From contig JABDMU010000028.1 in NCBI GenBank assembly GCA_013001285.1, forward strand, positions 1 through 42,251: a stretch of 42,251 nucleotides of DNA. Direction: 5' to 3'. The stretch's first letter is position 1, and every line of letters starts with the position of its first letter. Source of the stretch: Flavobacteriaceae bacterium. Its GTDB lineage: Bacteria; Bacteroidota; Bacteroidia; Flavobacteriales; Flavobacteriaceae. The notes below the pieces were generated by a model. The model ran no database searches. It was not told the origin of the DNA and saw only the letters and a list, made by a program, of their open reading frames with translations. This document shows positions 7,208-18,800 of this stretch, piece after piece. Made by a program: the position numbers and the translations under genes.

Positions 7208-9841
7208 AAAATTACCTTCTTAGGATTACTTCTATTAGGATGTATTCAACTTACCTATGCTCAAGAAAATTATAAAAGAGTCAGCATAACCAATGTTAAT
7301 GAATTTCTGATCCATGATCTGCAAAATATTGGTATAGATCTTACTTGTGGCGTCATTCAGAAAGACCAGAAATTAACATTAGAACTTTTTGATTATGAAC
7401 TTGATCAATTAGACGAACAAAACATTAATTATAATGTACTTATAGAAGACATGCAGGAGTTCTATAGCAAAAGAGCCATTGAAGATCTTCCAAAAGCAAG
7501 TTTAGAATTACAACAAGAAAAAGTGCGTTCTGCTCAAAGATCATACAGTGTCAATGAAATATTAAACAATGTTGGACAGTATGACGGTTGTGATGAAATC
7601 GATTGGGCAACACCTGCAAATTGGAAAATTAACGATGCCACAAATTATCCAGCAGAAACAAATCATTTTGGTGGTTGTTTAACCTATCAAATGGTTCTTG
7701 ACGAATTAGATCTGATGCAATCCTTATATCCGAATCTGATCTCAGTTAAAACTGACGCTTCACCTACAAACCAAACAACAATTGAAGGTAGAACAGTATA
7801 TTATGTGAGAATTTCAGACAATCCAAGCATTGATGAAGCTGGGGAACCAGAAACATTATACCAATCCTTAATTCATTCGCGAGAAGCCGCAACAGTGATG
7901 AATCAGTTGTTTTTTATGTGGTATTTATTAGAAAATTATGCCACCGATGATGCCATTAAGAATTTAATCAATAATCAAGCTTTATATTTTATTCCTGTTT
8001 ATAATCCAGATGGATTTGTTTACAACGAAACCGTTGCCCCTAACGGTGGTGGCGGACAAAGAAAGAATAGAAATACAAGTGCTCCGGGAAGCTGTGGTAC
8101 CTATTTAGAGGGTATTGACCTTAATAGAAACTCACAGTTCTATTGGAATAATGGTGGATCTTCAGGTAACTCATGTAACCAAACTTATAGAGGAACTACC
8201 TACTTCTCAGAACCTGAAACACAAATCATGCGTGATTTCTTTTTGTTACATGATTTTGAACTGGCCTTAAACCATCACTCCTATAAAAACGCAATGCTAC
8301 ATGCTTATGCAGGAACAACAATTACCAATCCCAGACCAGACGAATATTCTAAGTACAATCATGATATGACCCATTATAACCGTTATGCTCATGGTCCAAG
8401 TACATCTATTAGCGCACTCAACAGTGGAAATATGAACGATTGGATGCTTGGAGGTCCTTCTGGTCCAGGATCAAACGGTACAGGTTCTGGAAAAGAAACC
8501 TTAGCCTGGACTCCAGAAAATGGACTGGCTTCTGAAGGTACTGGTGGTACTTATGGCGGATTTTGGCCACAACCATCAAATTACCTTCCAATTGCCAAAA
8601 GAGCCATGCGTATGAATTTTTTAGCAGCATATTTTAGTGGAAAGTATGCGAAACTTCATGATCTGAATAAAACCGATATAACATCCTTATCGGGTAATTT
8701 AAATTTTGCTGTAGAGAATCTTGGTCAAACAAGTAGTGATTTCACTGTGACCGTAACTCCGGTTTCATCAAATATAATAAGTCTTGGTGCACCAAGTACC
8801 CAATCAGGAATGGCCGTGCTTCAGCAAAATAATGTGAATATAAGTTATGTTTTAGATCCTGGAATATCGGCTTTAGATAAAATTGAATTCAAAGTCGTAT
8901 TGACCAATGATTATGCCTCTGATAATGTCCTGTACGAAGCTAATATTGTAAAATTATATAATCCGAATGTCATATTTGTTGATGATCCGGATAGCTCAGG
9001 TTTGACAAATTGGACGCAAACTGGAACATGGTATACGACATTGGATGCCTATTCAGGTACAACAGCAATTACAACGACGAATACATTTCCATATGCCAAT
9101 AGCGATTCTAAACAGCTTCAAATGAATGGATCTGTTAATCTTACAGGGCTACCCGCCGTACTTGTTCAGTTTTATGGAAAGTGGGATTTGGAAAGAAGCT
9201 TTGATTATGTTCAAATTGAAGGCTCAACAAATGGCACTACCTGGACACCATTATGTGGAAAATTAACAAAACCAGGTTCACCTGATGCCAACAATACCTA
9301 TTCTGGGAAATCAGGAACCGATAATAGTTTTCAACCAGATGGAGAATCATTATACGATGGCGATACCCAAGACAAATGGAATATGGAAGAAATTCTGATT
9401 GATGCCAGCACAAATAGCTTCTTATATAATCAAAGCACAGTATACTTCCGTTTTAATTTTAGAACGGATAGTACAAATCGACAGGATTCATATTATAACG
9501 CAGATTTTGAAGGGTTTTCATTTGATGATTTTAGAATCATTGATCTTACTGAAAACACCCTATCAATTGATACCTTTTCATCAGAAGATTTAAAGGTTTA
9601 TCCTAATCCTTTTTATAATACCATAGAAATAAACTTCGCAGAAGCTGACATTTCGAACGAAATAGATTTAATAATCTACGACATCAAAGGCCGATTAATT
9701 TACGAATTGAATGGGTTAGAAATTATTAATAATAGAACTTTAATAGAAAACCTTGAAGAAATTCCAATAGGCACCTATTTTATTAAAATATCAGATAATA
9801 AAAACAAAAATTCTTTTGTAAAACAACTGATTAAAAACTGA
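7202..9841 (+). CDS. Secreted M14 zinc carboxypeptidase with T9SS sorting domain (short paralogue)
   Basis: This 879-residue paralogue of the preceding protein aligns with its first 790 or so residues. It has a signal peptide at about 1-21 (ending LTYAQ). Its zinc ligands are H225 and E228 in HSRE plus H358/H359 in LNHHSYKN, and E439 in WTPEN is the candidate catalytic residue. The jelly-roll-like region (NWTQTGTWY to FEGFSFDDFRI) is kept. The fn3, MAM-like, MopE and HYR domains are absent, and the chain goes straight into a type A T9SS sorting domain (YPNPFYNTIEINF, IYDIKGRLIY, GTYFIKI). It is separated from its paralogue by a terminator and its own promoter region, so the pair probably arose by duplication of a whole transcription unit. 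Confidence 0.93.
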   Translation: MKKITFLGLLLLGCIQLTYAQENYKRVSITNVNEFLIHDLQNIGIDLTCGVIQKDQKLTLELFDYELDQLDEQNINYNVLIEDMQEFYSKRAIEDLPKASLELQQEKVRSAQRSYSVNEILNNVGQYDGCDEIDWATPANWKINDATNYPAETNHFGGCLTYQMVLDELDLMQSLYPNLISVKTDASPTNQTTIEGRTVYYVRISDNPSIDEAGEPETLYQSLIHSREAATVMNQLFFMWYLLENYATDDAIKNLINNQALYFIPVYNPDGFVYNETVAPNGGGGQRKNRNTSAPGSCGTYLEGIDLNRNSQFYWNNGGSSGNSCNQTYRGTTYFSEPETQIMRDFFLLHDFELALNHHSYKNAMLHAYAGTTITNPRPDEYSKYNHDMTHYNRYAHGPSTSISALNSGNMNDWMLGGPSGPGSNGTGSGKETLAWTPENGLASEGTGGTYGGFWPQPSNYLPIAKRAMRMNFLAAYFSGKYAKLHDLNKTDITSLSGNLNFAVENLGQTSSDFTVTVTPVSSNIISLGAPSTQSGMAVLQQNNVNISYVLDPGISALDKIEFKVVLTNDYASDNVLYEANIVKLYNPNVIFVDDPDSSGLTNWTQTGTWYTTLDAYSGTTAITTTNTFPYANSDSKQLQMNGSVNLTGLPAVLVQFYGKWDLERSFDYVQIEGSTNGTTWTPLCGKLTKPGSPDANNTYSGKSGTDNSFQPDGESLYDGDTQDKWNMEEILIDASTNSFLYNQSTVYFRFNFRTDSTNRQDSYYNADFEGFSFDDFRIIDLTENTLSIDTFSSEDLKVYPNPFYNTIEINFAEADISNEIDLIIYDIKGRLIYELNGLEIINNRTLIENLEEIPIGTYFIKISDNKNKNSFVKQLIKN

Positions 9842-9862
9842 TTTAGATCGAATTATTTAAAT

Positions 9863-9897
9863 AAATGCCAGATTTTTTCTTAAAATCTGGCATTTTT
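9863..9897 (+). terminator. Terminator of the second carboxypeptidase gene
   Basis: AAATGCCAGATTTT (9863-9876) pairs with AAAATCTGGCATTT (9882-9895) and the 3' side ends in T-rich sequence. Confidence 0.92.
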
Positions 9898-9935
9898 AAT
9901 ATACTGATTTATAAGTATTTACAAAATAATAGTGC

Positions 9936-9982
9936 ATTTCATCGATTTTTTTTGCGTTTTGTGGAGTTAGCTCATATATTTG
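9936..9982 (+). promoter_or_regulatory. Paired direct half-sites with -33/-7 promoter of the first LamG-protein gene
   Basis: Half-sites ATTTCATCGA (9936-9945) and GTTTTGTGGA (9956-9965) are 20 bases apart. TTG at 9952-9954 and a perfect TATATTTG at 9975-9982 have a 20-base spacer, so the second half-site starts just after the -33 box. Confidence 0.6.
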
Positions 9983-9992
9983 CCTTATTAAA

Positions 9993-10009
9993 TTTAGTCC
10001 CAAACTGAA
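9993..10009 (+). promoter_or_regulatory. Leader hairpin with CCCAAA loop
   Basis: TTTAG pairs with CTGAA (one T-G pair) around the 7-base loop TCCCAAA, 12 bases before the start codon. TTAACCTA follows at 10011-10018. Related hairpins precede three other LamG genes. Confidence 0.5.
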
Positions 10010-10021
10010 ATTAACCTATTT

Positions 10022-13000
10022 ATGAGAAAAATTACCCAACCTTTAATTGCTATTGCAATATTTTTATGTTCGGCTCAAATTTTCAGTCAAGGTACATTGC
10101 AAGTTACAGGAAATGCTATTGTTATTAACTCAGGTGATATAACACCTTCTACCGCAGATGATACCGATTTTGGTAATGTCTCTATTGGATTCAATAACCC
10201 CAATACCTTTGTAATAGATAATACAGCAGGAGGCGGTAGTCCAGGAAATCAACTTAATGGCATCACAGTCACAATTACAGGAGTTCATGCTGCAGATTTC
10301 ACCCCAAATGTTGCCAACCTTGGTAATTTAAAGGGTAATGACGCACCTTTAAATCATGTGATCACCTTTACACCAAGTGCTACGGGACTGAGAACCGCAA
10401 CGGTGACCATAACATTTACGAACGGAACAAATTCCCCTTATACATTCGACATTCAAGGAACTGGCCTCACTCCTGCCCCTGAAATTGATATTACTGGATT
10501 AGGAGTATCTATTGTAGATGGTGATACTACGCCATCAACTACAGATGATACTGATTATGGAAGTTCACCAGTTAGTACTCCCGTTGCTCATACATTCACC
10601 ATTCATAATACAGGAGCGCTTACACTTAATGTTGGAACTATCACAGTATCTGGAACTAATTCTGGTGATTTTGTTGTGACCACGCCACCTTCAACAACGG
10701 TTGCGGCTGGAGCTACAACTACCTTTATATTAACTTTTACACCAAGTGCTGGTGGAACTAGAACAGCATCAATCTCGATTGCTAATGATGATTCGGATGA
10801 AAATCCATACAATTTTGATGTGCAAGGATCGGCGCCCTATCCACCACCTAAATATTGCTATTACCTCGAAGATTTTGATGCTTCAAACGGTGGATGGACA
10901 ATAATTACATCAACAAATGACACCTGGACCTGGACCTCTACATTTCCAATATCTGTAACAGATGAAATGGCAGAAGGCGGATTCTGGAGAAGTAATAATT
11001 ATAATAACTACGCAGACAATACAAATATCGTTATAGAGAGTCCCGCATTGGATTTTACAGGATTACAAAACTTACTACTTAGTTTAGATGTGAATTATGA
11101 TACCGAAAACGGCGTCGATGGCATGCGTGTGCTTTATTCTGTTGGTGGCGGTGCTTTTACTATTTTAGGTACAAGCGCAGATGGCACAAACTGGTATGAT
11201 GACAACACAAGTGCTTTAGGAACTGACGGTTGGAATAATGATAGTCACCCAAATAGTCCTGCATTTTCTGGACGCTACAGCCATTTTAAAAATGCAGAAA
11301 TTCAACTGGACTCAGGTACTTTCGATAATCAAAGTAATGTGAAATTCAGAATAGAATTTAGTTCAAATGGAAGCGGCACAGACGATGGTGTTGCTTTCGA
11401 CAATTTTAGAATACAGGCCGACCCAACAAGTGCATTGAGTGATGCATTTATTGCTCCAGCAAATATTACTTCTAATTTAAGATTGTGGTTAAAATCCGAT
11501 GCTGGAATTGCAATGACTGATGGTGCTGCTCTAACTACTTGGGAAGATCAAGCATACGCCACGGCTTTAGATAAAGAGGACGCGACGGCTTCATCAGCAC
11601 TAGCACCAACCTATAGAGACAATTCTACTCGAAATATAAATTACAATCCTGTTGCTGATTTTAACAATAGCAATACCGAATATATGAATGGTAAAGGTGG
11701 CTTTTATTCACAAGACTACTTTGTTGTAACTAAAAGTGATGATATAGTAGACACCCAAACGGGGACGTTTTCACCAGGTAGACAATTTCCAATGGGTGGT
11801 CGTTCTGATATGGCAAATTATCATGAAGACCCAACGGGTTTGGCATTTGGTAGTTCTACGGCAAGATATGTTAACGAGGTTATCGCTCATAATATGGGTG
11901 CCTATTCACAATCTGGATCACCTGGTGTAGATTCCTACGGAAGAGCTTATACCTCAGCCACTGACACTTTTAATCATGTTCTGATCATTAATGTAAAGGC
12001 AAACTCTGGAGCAACGGCAAAGGAAATTTATAAAAACGGTAAACGTATAGATAATGCTACGGGTACTACAGGCACTTCGGGTACAGGTACACCCCTAAAC
12101 TATTATGAGTTTAATAATTTACACTATCTAGTAGGTGCTGGTCGAAGTGGATTAACAGGAAGAACCACCTCTCAACTTAACGGAATGTTAAGTGAGGTCA
12201 TTTCTTATGACGCACCAAATTCGGCATTGAACCAACAAAAGATTCAATCTTACTTAGGTATAAAATATGGGGTCACACTTCAAGATCCAGCCAGTTCATT
12301 AACCAACTACCGTGTGAATGATGTTGATTATATTGACTCAAGTGGAAATGTCATTTGGGATACCAGCGCTAATTCAGCTTATAATTATGATGTTGCAGGA
12401 ATTGGACGCGATGATGCCTCTCAATTATTACAGAAGCAATCAAAAAGCCAAAATTTAGAAACAGACGGAACTGGTCCAACAAGTGGATTCCTTACTATGG
12501 GATTGACTCAAATTTATAATACGAATAATGAAAATATCGTTACAAACGGAACAACCTTTAATGACCAGCAGTTTTTGGTATGGGGAAATAATAATGCCAG
12601 TTTAGATGGTTCTGCAACAACAATTAGCGTTGATATGAGTACAGATCTGGGTGATCCTACATTAACTACTTGGGTAGATTTTACGGCCATTCCAAGAATC
12701 TGGAAGGTCATAGAAATAAATGGTGATGTTCCATCTGTAGAAGTTTCGATACCAACGAGTATTGTAAGAACAGCTGCGCCGCCAGACGGCCGTTATTTAA
12801 TGTTTATTTCTGCTACTGGCGTTTTTGATCCAACTGCAGATTATCGAGTGATGACTGAAACAGGTGGCATGCTTTACACTGATTACGATTTTGATGGAAC
12901 TGAGTATATCACGTTTGGATGGGCCCCGGAGCAAGTCTTTGATCGTTCAGTTTATTTTGATCCAACGCATAGTGATTATATTGATGTTGAAGATAATCTA

Positions 13001-15583
13001 GATCTTGACCCTACTGGTTTTACCATTTCAGCTTGGATAAAAAGAGATGTAAATTCAACAAATAAATCAATTATTTCAAAACGAGATACAGGCTTTTCTG
13101 AAGGATATGATTTCAAAATTTCTACTACCGGTAGATTTGAAGTCCGATGGCGAGATTTATCAGGAAGTTTACAATTCTTGGTTTCCTCAGTCGCAATACC
13201 TGTAAATGAATGGCACCATTTAGCCGTAACCTATAACGGTTCAGTGGGTACATTATATATTGATGGTATCGCTGATACTTCTGCAACAAGAACTGCACCC
13301 GTGGCTACAACGCAATCCTTTTTTATTGGCGCCGCAGGAAAAAATTCACCAACTGCATTTTTCCATGGAAATATAGATGAAGTACGTGTCTGGGATTCGG
13401 CCTTGACCGCAGACCAATTACGCTTTATCATGAATCAAGAAATTGAGGAAAATTCAACGTTTGTAGCTGGAAAATATTTTCAAGACAGAACAATATCAGT
13501 TACGAAAAATGACGTTGCAAGTATTCCATGGACCGATCTAGAAGGTTATTATCCAATGTCAACCTATACTTATACCAATACAAAAGATGAATCTGGAAAT
13601 GGTCGTCAGGGCGCATTGAAAAACCTTAAAACCGTAGATAGACAATCAGCACCGCTACCTTATGAAACCACGCAAGCTGGTGATTGGGATGACCCTACAA
13701 CTTGGCTCAATGGAGATGTTCAAGCCATTCCTGGCACGACCTCTTTAGTAGATAATACTAAATCGGTAGACTGGAATATAGTAAGAACTGCACATGATAT
13801 CACAATTAATAATGACTTTGATCTTCCAGCTGGAAATAATTCAAACAGAAGTGTACTCGCTCTATTTGTTGATAGTAATGAACTCACTGTGGATGGTGAT
13901 AATACTACAGGAACAGGATTCGGATTATCAGTAACACATTATTTAAATTTAGACGGTAACATCGATCTTAATGGTGAGTCACAATTAATACAAACCACAG
14001 GAAGTGATCTTGAAGTTACAAGTTCTGGACTTTTAGAAAAAGACCAGCAGGGTACTGCCGACCTTTATACTTACAATTACTTATCATCACCTGTCGGTGT
14101 TAGTAATATTACATCGAACAATAACAGTTATACATTGCCAGATGTGATGAGAAATGGTACACTACCGGCTTCTCCTAATAATATTACCTTCTTAACTTCT
14201 GGATACGACGGAAGTGTTTCAGGTACAAATATTTCAATTGCAGATTACTGGATTTGGAAATTTGCCAATCAACCCGATGATGATTATACAGCTTGGCAAC
14301 ATGTTAGAAGTACAGGAACTTTATTGGCTGGAGAAGGTTACACTATGAAAGGACCAGGTTCTGGTGGAATTTCAGATGATCAAAATTATGCATTCCTTGG
14401 AAAACCAAATAATGCAGATATCACATTAAATATTACAGCTGGAAATGATTATTTAGTCGGAAACCCTTATCCCTCGGCTATAGACGCTGAACAGTTTATA
14501 TTGGACAATGGTTCACAAATTGCAGGTTCTGGTGCAACAACTGGAACCCTATATTTCTGGGAGCACTGGGGAGGTGGTTCACATAATCTTAGTGAATATT
14601 TGGGTGGTTATGGAACCTATAACCTCTCCGGTGGAACTCCGTCCGCAACATTAGGTACAAATGATCCTGATGTAGGAACAGGAGGTACTCCATTGAAAAC
14701 ACCAGGTCGATATATACCAGTTGGACAAGGATTCTTCGTAATTGGTGAAAGTACAGGAACAATTAATTTCAATAATGGACAACGCGTGTTCCAAAAAGAA
14801 GGTGCCAACTCTGTATTCATGGAGGCGAATCCTAATGGGAACGAAACCTTTGTTCCAGGACGCTCGGTAACCCCTATTGATAATAGTGACGCCGATACTA
14901 GAATGAAAATTAGACTAGGATTTAATTCTGCAAATACCTTAAGAAGACAGCTTTTATTGACCGTTGATGAAAATGCATCGCTTAATATAGATTGGGGCTA
15001 TGATGGTGCGCTATACGAATCGCAAATAGATGATCTTTATTGGATGATTGAAGGCGAAAAATATACCATACAAGGTACAAATGAAATACTTACAGAGACT
15101 GTTCTTCCGCTAGGAGTTCATACGTCCTCTGAAGGAATGAATGTGATTACTATTGATAATTTGGAAAATGTTCCAGCTAACTTTGAAATTTATGTCTATG
15201 ATAAAGAATTAGAAATCTATCATGACTTACAGGATTCTGATTATGAATTCTATATGCCTGGTGGTGAATATTTAGAGCGGCTATTTATAGTTTTTAATCC
15301 AGAAGTCTTGGGAATTGACGATAATGAATTAACTACCGCTCTAAATATTCACTATTTAAATGAAATTGAAAGTATAGTATTGGTTAACCCAGCGAATAAA
15401 ACGATCAAGTCCATTGAAATGTTCAATGTCCTTGGCCAATCGATATATTCAATAGATGTCGAAACCAACAGCGATTATGCCGAATACAAAGTTAGCAACT
15501 TAAGTACAGGGACTTATATCTTGCAAATAAAAACGGTTAATGGTGATACATTACCGAAAAAAGTATGGGTCGAAAAGATGTAA
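10022..15583 (+). CDS. Giant secreted LamG-domain protein with choice-of-anchor D repeats and T9SS sorting domain
   Basis: This 1853-residue surface protein has a signal peptide at about 1-23 (ending QIFSQ). Two choice-of-anchor-D-like beta domains follow at about 24-152 and 153-270, both containing GDxTPST.DDTD(F/Y)G. A MAM-like region (276-465) begins YYLEDFDASNGGW. A region resembling DUF8202 (about 475-970) contains LRLWLKSDAGI, WEDQA, IQSYLGIKYGVTL and IGRDDASQLL. A LamG/concanavalin-A-like domain (977-1140) contains FTISAWIKR, EWHHLAVTY and IDEVRVWD. The C-terminal module shared with three neighbours (from about 1210) contains FWEHWGGGSHNL and TPGRYIPVGQGFF. A T9SS type A-like sorting domain (MFNVLGQSIY, LSTGTYILQI) ends the chain. 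LamG and MAM folds suggest glycan or protein binding; adhesion is inferred. No clear terminator follows. Confidence 0.9.
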   Translation: MRKITQPLIAIAIFLCSAQIFSQGTLQVTGNAIVINSGDITPSTADDTDFGNVSIGFNNPNTFVIDNTAGGGSPGNQLNGITVTITGVHAADFTPNVANLGNLKGNDAPLNHVITFTPSATGLRTATVTITFTNGTNSPYTFDIQGTGLTPAPEIDITGLGVSIVDGDTTPSTTDDTDYGSSPVSTPVAHTFTIHNTGALTLNVGTITVSGTNSGDFVVTTPPSTTVAAGATTTFILTFTPSAGGTRTASISIANDDSDENPYNFDVQGSAPYPPPKYCYYLEDFDASNGGWTIITSTNDTWTWTSTFPISVTDEMAEGGFWRSNNYNNYADNTNIVIESPALDFTGLQNLLLSLDVNYDTENGVDGMRVLYSVGGGAFTILGTSADGTNWYDDNTSALGTDGWNNDSHPNSPAFSGRYSHFKNAEIQLDSGTFDNQSNVKFRIEFSSNGSGTDDGVAFDNFRIQADPTSALSDAFIAPANITSNLRLWLKSDAGIAMTDGAALTTWEDQAYATALDKEDATASSALAPTYRDNSTRNINYNPVADFNNSNTEYMNGKGGFYSQDYFVVTKSDDIVDTQTGTFSPGRQFPMGGRSDMANYHEDPTGLAFGSSTARYVNEVIAHNMGAYSQSGSPGVDSYGRAYTSATDTFNHVLIINVKANSGATAKEIYKNGKRIDNATGTTGTSGTGTPLNYYEFNNLHYLVGAGRSGLTGRTTSQLNGMLSEVISYDAPNSALNQQKIQSYLGIKYGVTLQDPASSLTNYRVNDVDYIDSSGNVIWDTSANSAYNYDVAGIGRDDASQLLQKQSKSQNLETDGTGPTSGFLTMGLTQIYNTNNENIVTNGTTFNDQQFLVWGNNNASLDGSATTISVDMSTDLGDPTLTTWVDFTAIPRIWKVIEINGDVPSVEVSIPTSIVRTAAPPDGRYLMFISATGVFDPTADYRVMTETGGMLYTDYDFDGTEYITFGWAPEQVFDRSVYFDPTHSDYIDVEDNLDLDPTGFTISAWIKRDVNSTNKSIISKRDTGFSEGYDFKISTTGRFEVRWRDLSGSLQFLVSSVAIPVNEWHHLAVTYNGSVGTLYIDGIADTSATRTAPVATTQSFFIGAAGKNSPTAFFHGNIDEVRVWDSALTADQLRFIMNQEIEENSTFVAGKYFQDRTISVTKNDVASIPWTDLEGYYPMSTYTYTNTKDESGNGRQGALKNLKTVDRQSAPLPYETTQAGDWDDPTTWLNGDVQAIPGTTSLVDNTKSVDWNIVRTAHDITINNDFDLPAGNNSNRSVLALFVDSNELTVDGDNTTGTGFGLSVTHYLNLDGNIDLNGESQLIQTTGSDLEVTSSGLLEKDQQGTADLYTYNYLSSPVGVSNITSNNNSYTLPDVMRNGTLPASPNNITFLTSGYDGSVSGTNISIADYWIWKFANQPDDDYTAWQHVRSTGTLLAGEGYTMKGPGSGGISDDQNYAFLGKPNNADITLNITAGNDYLVGNPYPSAIDAEQFILDNGSQIAGSGATTGTLYFWEHWGGGSHNLSEYLGGYGTYNLSGGTPSATLGTNDPDVGTGGTPLKTPGRYIPVGQGFFVIGESTGTINFNNGQRVFQKEGANSVFMEANPNGNETFVPGRSVTPIDNSDADTRMKIRLGFNSANTLRRQLLLTVDENASLNIDWGYDGALYESQIDDLYWMIEGEKYTIQGTNEILTETVLPLGVHTSSEGMNVITIDNLENVPANFEIYVYDKELEIYHDLQDSDYEFYMPGGEYLERLFIVFNPEVLGIDDNELTTALNIHYLNEIESIVLVNPANKTIKSIEMFNVLGQSIYSIDVETNSDYAEYKVSNLSTGTYILQIKTVNGDTLPKKVWVEKM

Positions 15584-15711
15584 AAATTTAATATTTAAGT
15601 TAAAAAAACTCCCGATGAGACAAGAAATTATGAGTATTGTCAGGTATTATTTTTATATGATGTAAGTTAACGAATGTAAAATTTGTAAAATAAAGACTAC
15701 AAAAATTATAC

Positions 15712-15758
15712 CGTTAATCGAATATATTTGCATTTTACAGGAATTCCATTTAGGTTTG
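15712..15758 (+). promoter_or_regulatory. Paired direct half-sites with -33/-7 promoter of the second LamG-protein gene
   Basis: Half-sites CGTTAATCGA (15712-15721) and ATTTTACAGG (15732-15741) are 20 bases apart. The first, read as ACCGTTAAT from 15710, fits the published LytTR half-site pattern [TA][AC][CA]GTTN[AG][TG] at all nine positions. TTG (15728-15730), a 20-base spacer and a perfect TAGGTTTG (15751-15758) form the promoter. The rest of the 219-base gap from 15584 holds no clear terminator; one weak GACAA/TTGTC pairing is visible. Confidence 0.6.
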
Positions 15759-15767
15759 ATTCAAATT

Positions 15768-15787
15768 CAATAGCCCCAAGACTATTG
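15768..15787 (+). promoter_or_regulatory. Leader hairpin with CCCCAA loop
   Basis: CAATAG (15768-15773) pairs perfectly with CTATTG (15782-15787) around the 8-base loop CCCCAAGA. TTAACCTA follows at 15793-15800. Confidence 0.5.
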
Positions 15788-15802
15788 TAAACTTAACCTA
15801 CT

Positions 15803-18800
15803 ATGGATAAAACTACTTATTTCAGTAAGTGCGGCAAGCTTATTGGTAAATTCATTTACTACAAAAATCTTAAGTCAATATCAGCAATCTTATGTTGTGG
15901 CTTATTGTTTGTAGGCCTTAATACATATGCACAAACCACTATAGATTTCTCTGATTTTGAAACAGGGACGCAAGGCTGGACTTTAGGCAATGATGCTGGA
16001 TTAAACTCCTCCTCTACCTGGGCATGTGCTGGAAACAATTCAATTTTTGTCGAAGATGATAAAGCATCAAGTAGTGCGACATCCTCGTCATACGATTTAA
16101 GCCCATATACTAGTATAACTATATCTTTTTGTTTTAAAGGATCAACTAAAATAGACGATGGAGAAGGATTTGATCTTGAATATTTCGATGGTTCATCCTG
16201 GATATTACTAAAGTCCTACAGAAGAGGAACGGAATTCACAGATATTGGAAGTTCGGAAACTTACAATTATAATTATCCAATGCTGTCTTCTGATTATAAT
16301 TTTGCTACTAATGCTCAATTTAGATTTTTAGGTAAATCGAGCAAAGGAGACGAAATTTGTTATTTTGATAATATTTTAATAGAAGAAACGCCTATATTTT
16401 TTGATGGTGACAGTGATGGTGATGGTATAAATGATAGTATTGATATTGACGACGATAACGACGGAATTTTAGATACCATTGAATGTTCAGTTATTGTTAA
16501 TCCTCCTCTATTGAATGCCGATTTTGAGGATCTTGATATTTTAACTTTAGATGGCGGTCCCACTGATGTAGTTCCAACTACAGGTATTTGGAAAGGTGAT
16601 GCCAGTAACATCCCTAACTGGGAAAGTGCAGACCCTACTAACAATTATTTAGAGATCTGGCATAATTCACAGGCGGCTGGAAATGATGCTGGAGGACAGG
16701 CTTTTTCAGGAACGCACTGGGCCGAAGTGAATGCAACCACGAATGATGGATTATACCAAGATGTAGTCTCTACCCCTGGTGATATCCTTCAGTGGACCTT
16801 CGCTCATCGTAAGCGAACAGGGTATGCAGGAAGTTCAAATGAAGATGTTTTACAGTTATTAATAGGCGATACAAGTGGAAACTTAGTTTCTCAAGGAAAT
16901 TTTGTTTCGGCTGGAGATTCGTCATGGACAAATTATTCTGGAACCTATATTGTACCTGCTGGTCAAACTACGACCAGACTTACATTTTCTGTACTTTCAA
17001 CTGCCTCAGGATCGACTAGTTCAGGAAATTTTATCGATAATGTTCAATTATTTGTAATTCCTACAAATTGTACTGATACAGATGGAGATTCAATTCCAGA
17101 TTATTTTGATCTGGATAGTGATAATGACGGCATTCCTGATATTGTGGAAGCTGGCAACGGAAGTATTAGTGCAGGTACTGGAATTATTCCTTTAGCTTCA
17201 TTTACAGATACCAATCAAAATGGCATGCACGATCCTTTTGAAACTAGTGTTCCAATAGATTCAGATGGTGATGGCACTCCTAATTATTTAGATTTAGATA
17301 GTGATAACGATGCTGTTTTTGATGTGGATGAAGCACGCATCGAAAGGACCGTTTTTGGTCAGCTTGTTCATGAAAATGGTGATGGTGATATCAATGGTGA
17401 TGGTGTTGGTGATGGTGTCGAATCTGAAGCTTTTAGAGCAAAAGATTCCGATAATGATGGCGTCTTGGAATATTTTGGAGATGGTATATTGGATATCTAT
17501 GACTATGGTACAGGAGCTAACGAATATGGTAACTTGAACCAAGGTTCTGGCCCGTATTTTGTTAAAAATGAGGATAATGCTGATACCCCTGATTATATCG
17601 ACTTAGATTCAAATAACGATGGCATCTATGACATCGCAGAAACGCTTTATGCAGATTTAGATGCCAATAATGATGGTATCATTGATGATACGAATGATGC
17701 CGATGGTGATGGTCTTGTAGATGTATTCGATACAAATGATACTCAAAGAGGATCTCCCAGAGATCTTAATACAAAACTCCACCTTTATTTCGACGGACGT
17801 AATGACTACGCTGAAGATACAAATGTTATAAACGGTTGGAGTGAAGCGACCTTGATGGGATGGATAAAGATTGATCCTGCAGCCTCAGGCGATCAAGTCA
17901 TCATGGGACAAGATGTATTTTATTTGCAGCTTAATTCAAATAAAAGTATTACTGCAAAAGCCAATGGATATACGGTTAATACCGGTTCAGCTTTAAACAC
18001 AAATCAATGGACACATATAGCGGCCACTTATAGCAACACCAACAGTTTGCTTAAAGTCTTTATTAATGGACAGGAAATTACGAGCACCGCTGTTTCCGGA
18101 TCACTTCCTGCCGATACATCAAGTTTGACCTTAGGGAGATTACCAGATAACGACAGTAAGTATTTTAACGGCTATTTAGACGAAGTGCGCGTATTTTTTA
18201 AAGCACTTACAAACAACGAGCTTCAAAAAATGGTATACCAGGAAATTGAAGACAATGGTGGTACAGCAAGAGGTGTTGAAATACCCAAAGACATTACAGA
18301 CTTCGTAAATAAAAATACGGTCAATCCTTTAATCTGGACAAATTTGAAACGCTATTATAGACTGGATGCTTATAAAGGGGACATTATTGATGATTTAACC
18401 ACACCAGCAATTGATACAGGTTCGGGTGCGAAAATATACAACACGAAATTAATTGATATTCAATCAGCCCCATTACCTTTTGTTACGCAACAAAGTGGTA
18501 GTCTTGAGGTTGCCGTTAATGATCCTGACAGAGGTATTAATGGTAGTGACGCTGTAAATTATGATTATTCAATTGTAAAAATTCAACATGATGATGTCAC
18601 CTTCAATGGAACTCAAAAACATGTCGGATTGATTATTGATGAATTAGATGCAAGCTCAAACCCAATAAAATTTAGAGTGACAAATGATTCCGAACTCAAT
18701 GTATCGTGGTATTTAAAACTTGATGGTTTAATTGATCTGGAAGGTGAATCACAACTAATACAAGGTTTAGACAGTGAATTAGATGTGACAAGTAAAGGAA

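Noticed and set aside
17294-17542. Open frames on both strands inside the LamG-protein genes as separate genes
   Set aside because: They lie in low-complexity GAT/GGT-rich calcium-repeat coding sequence, show no recognisable protein features and are shadows of the long frame.
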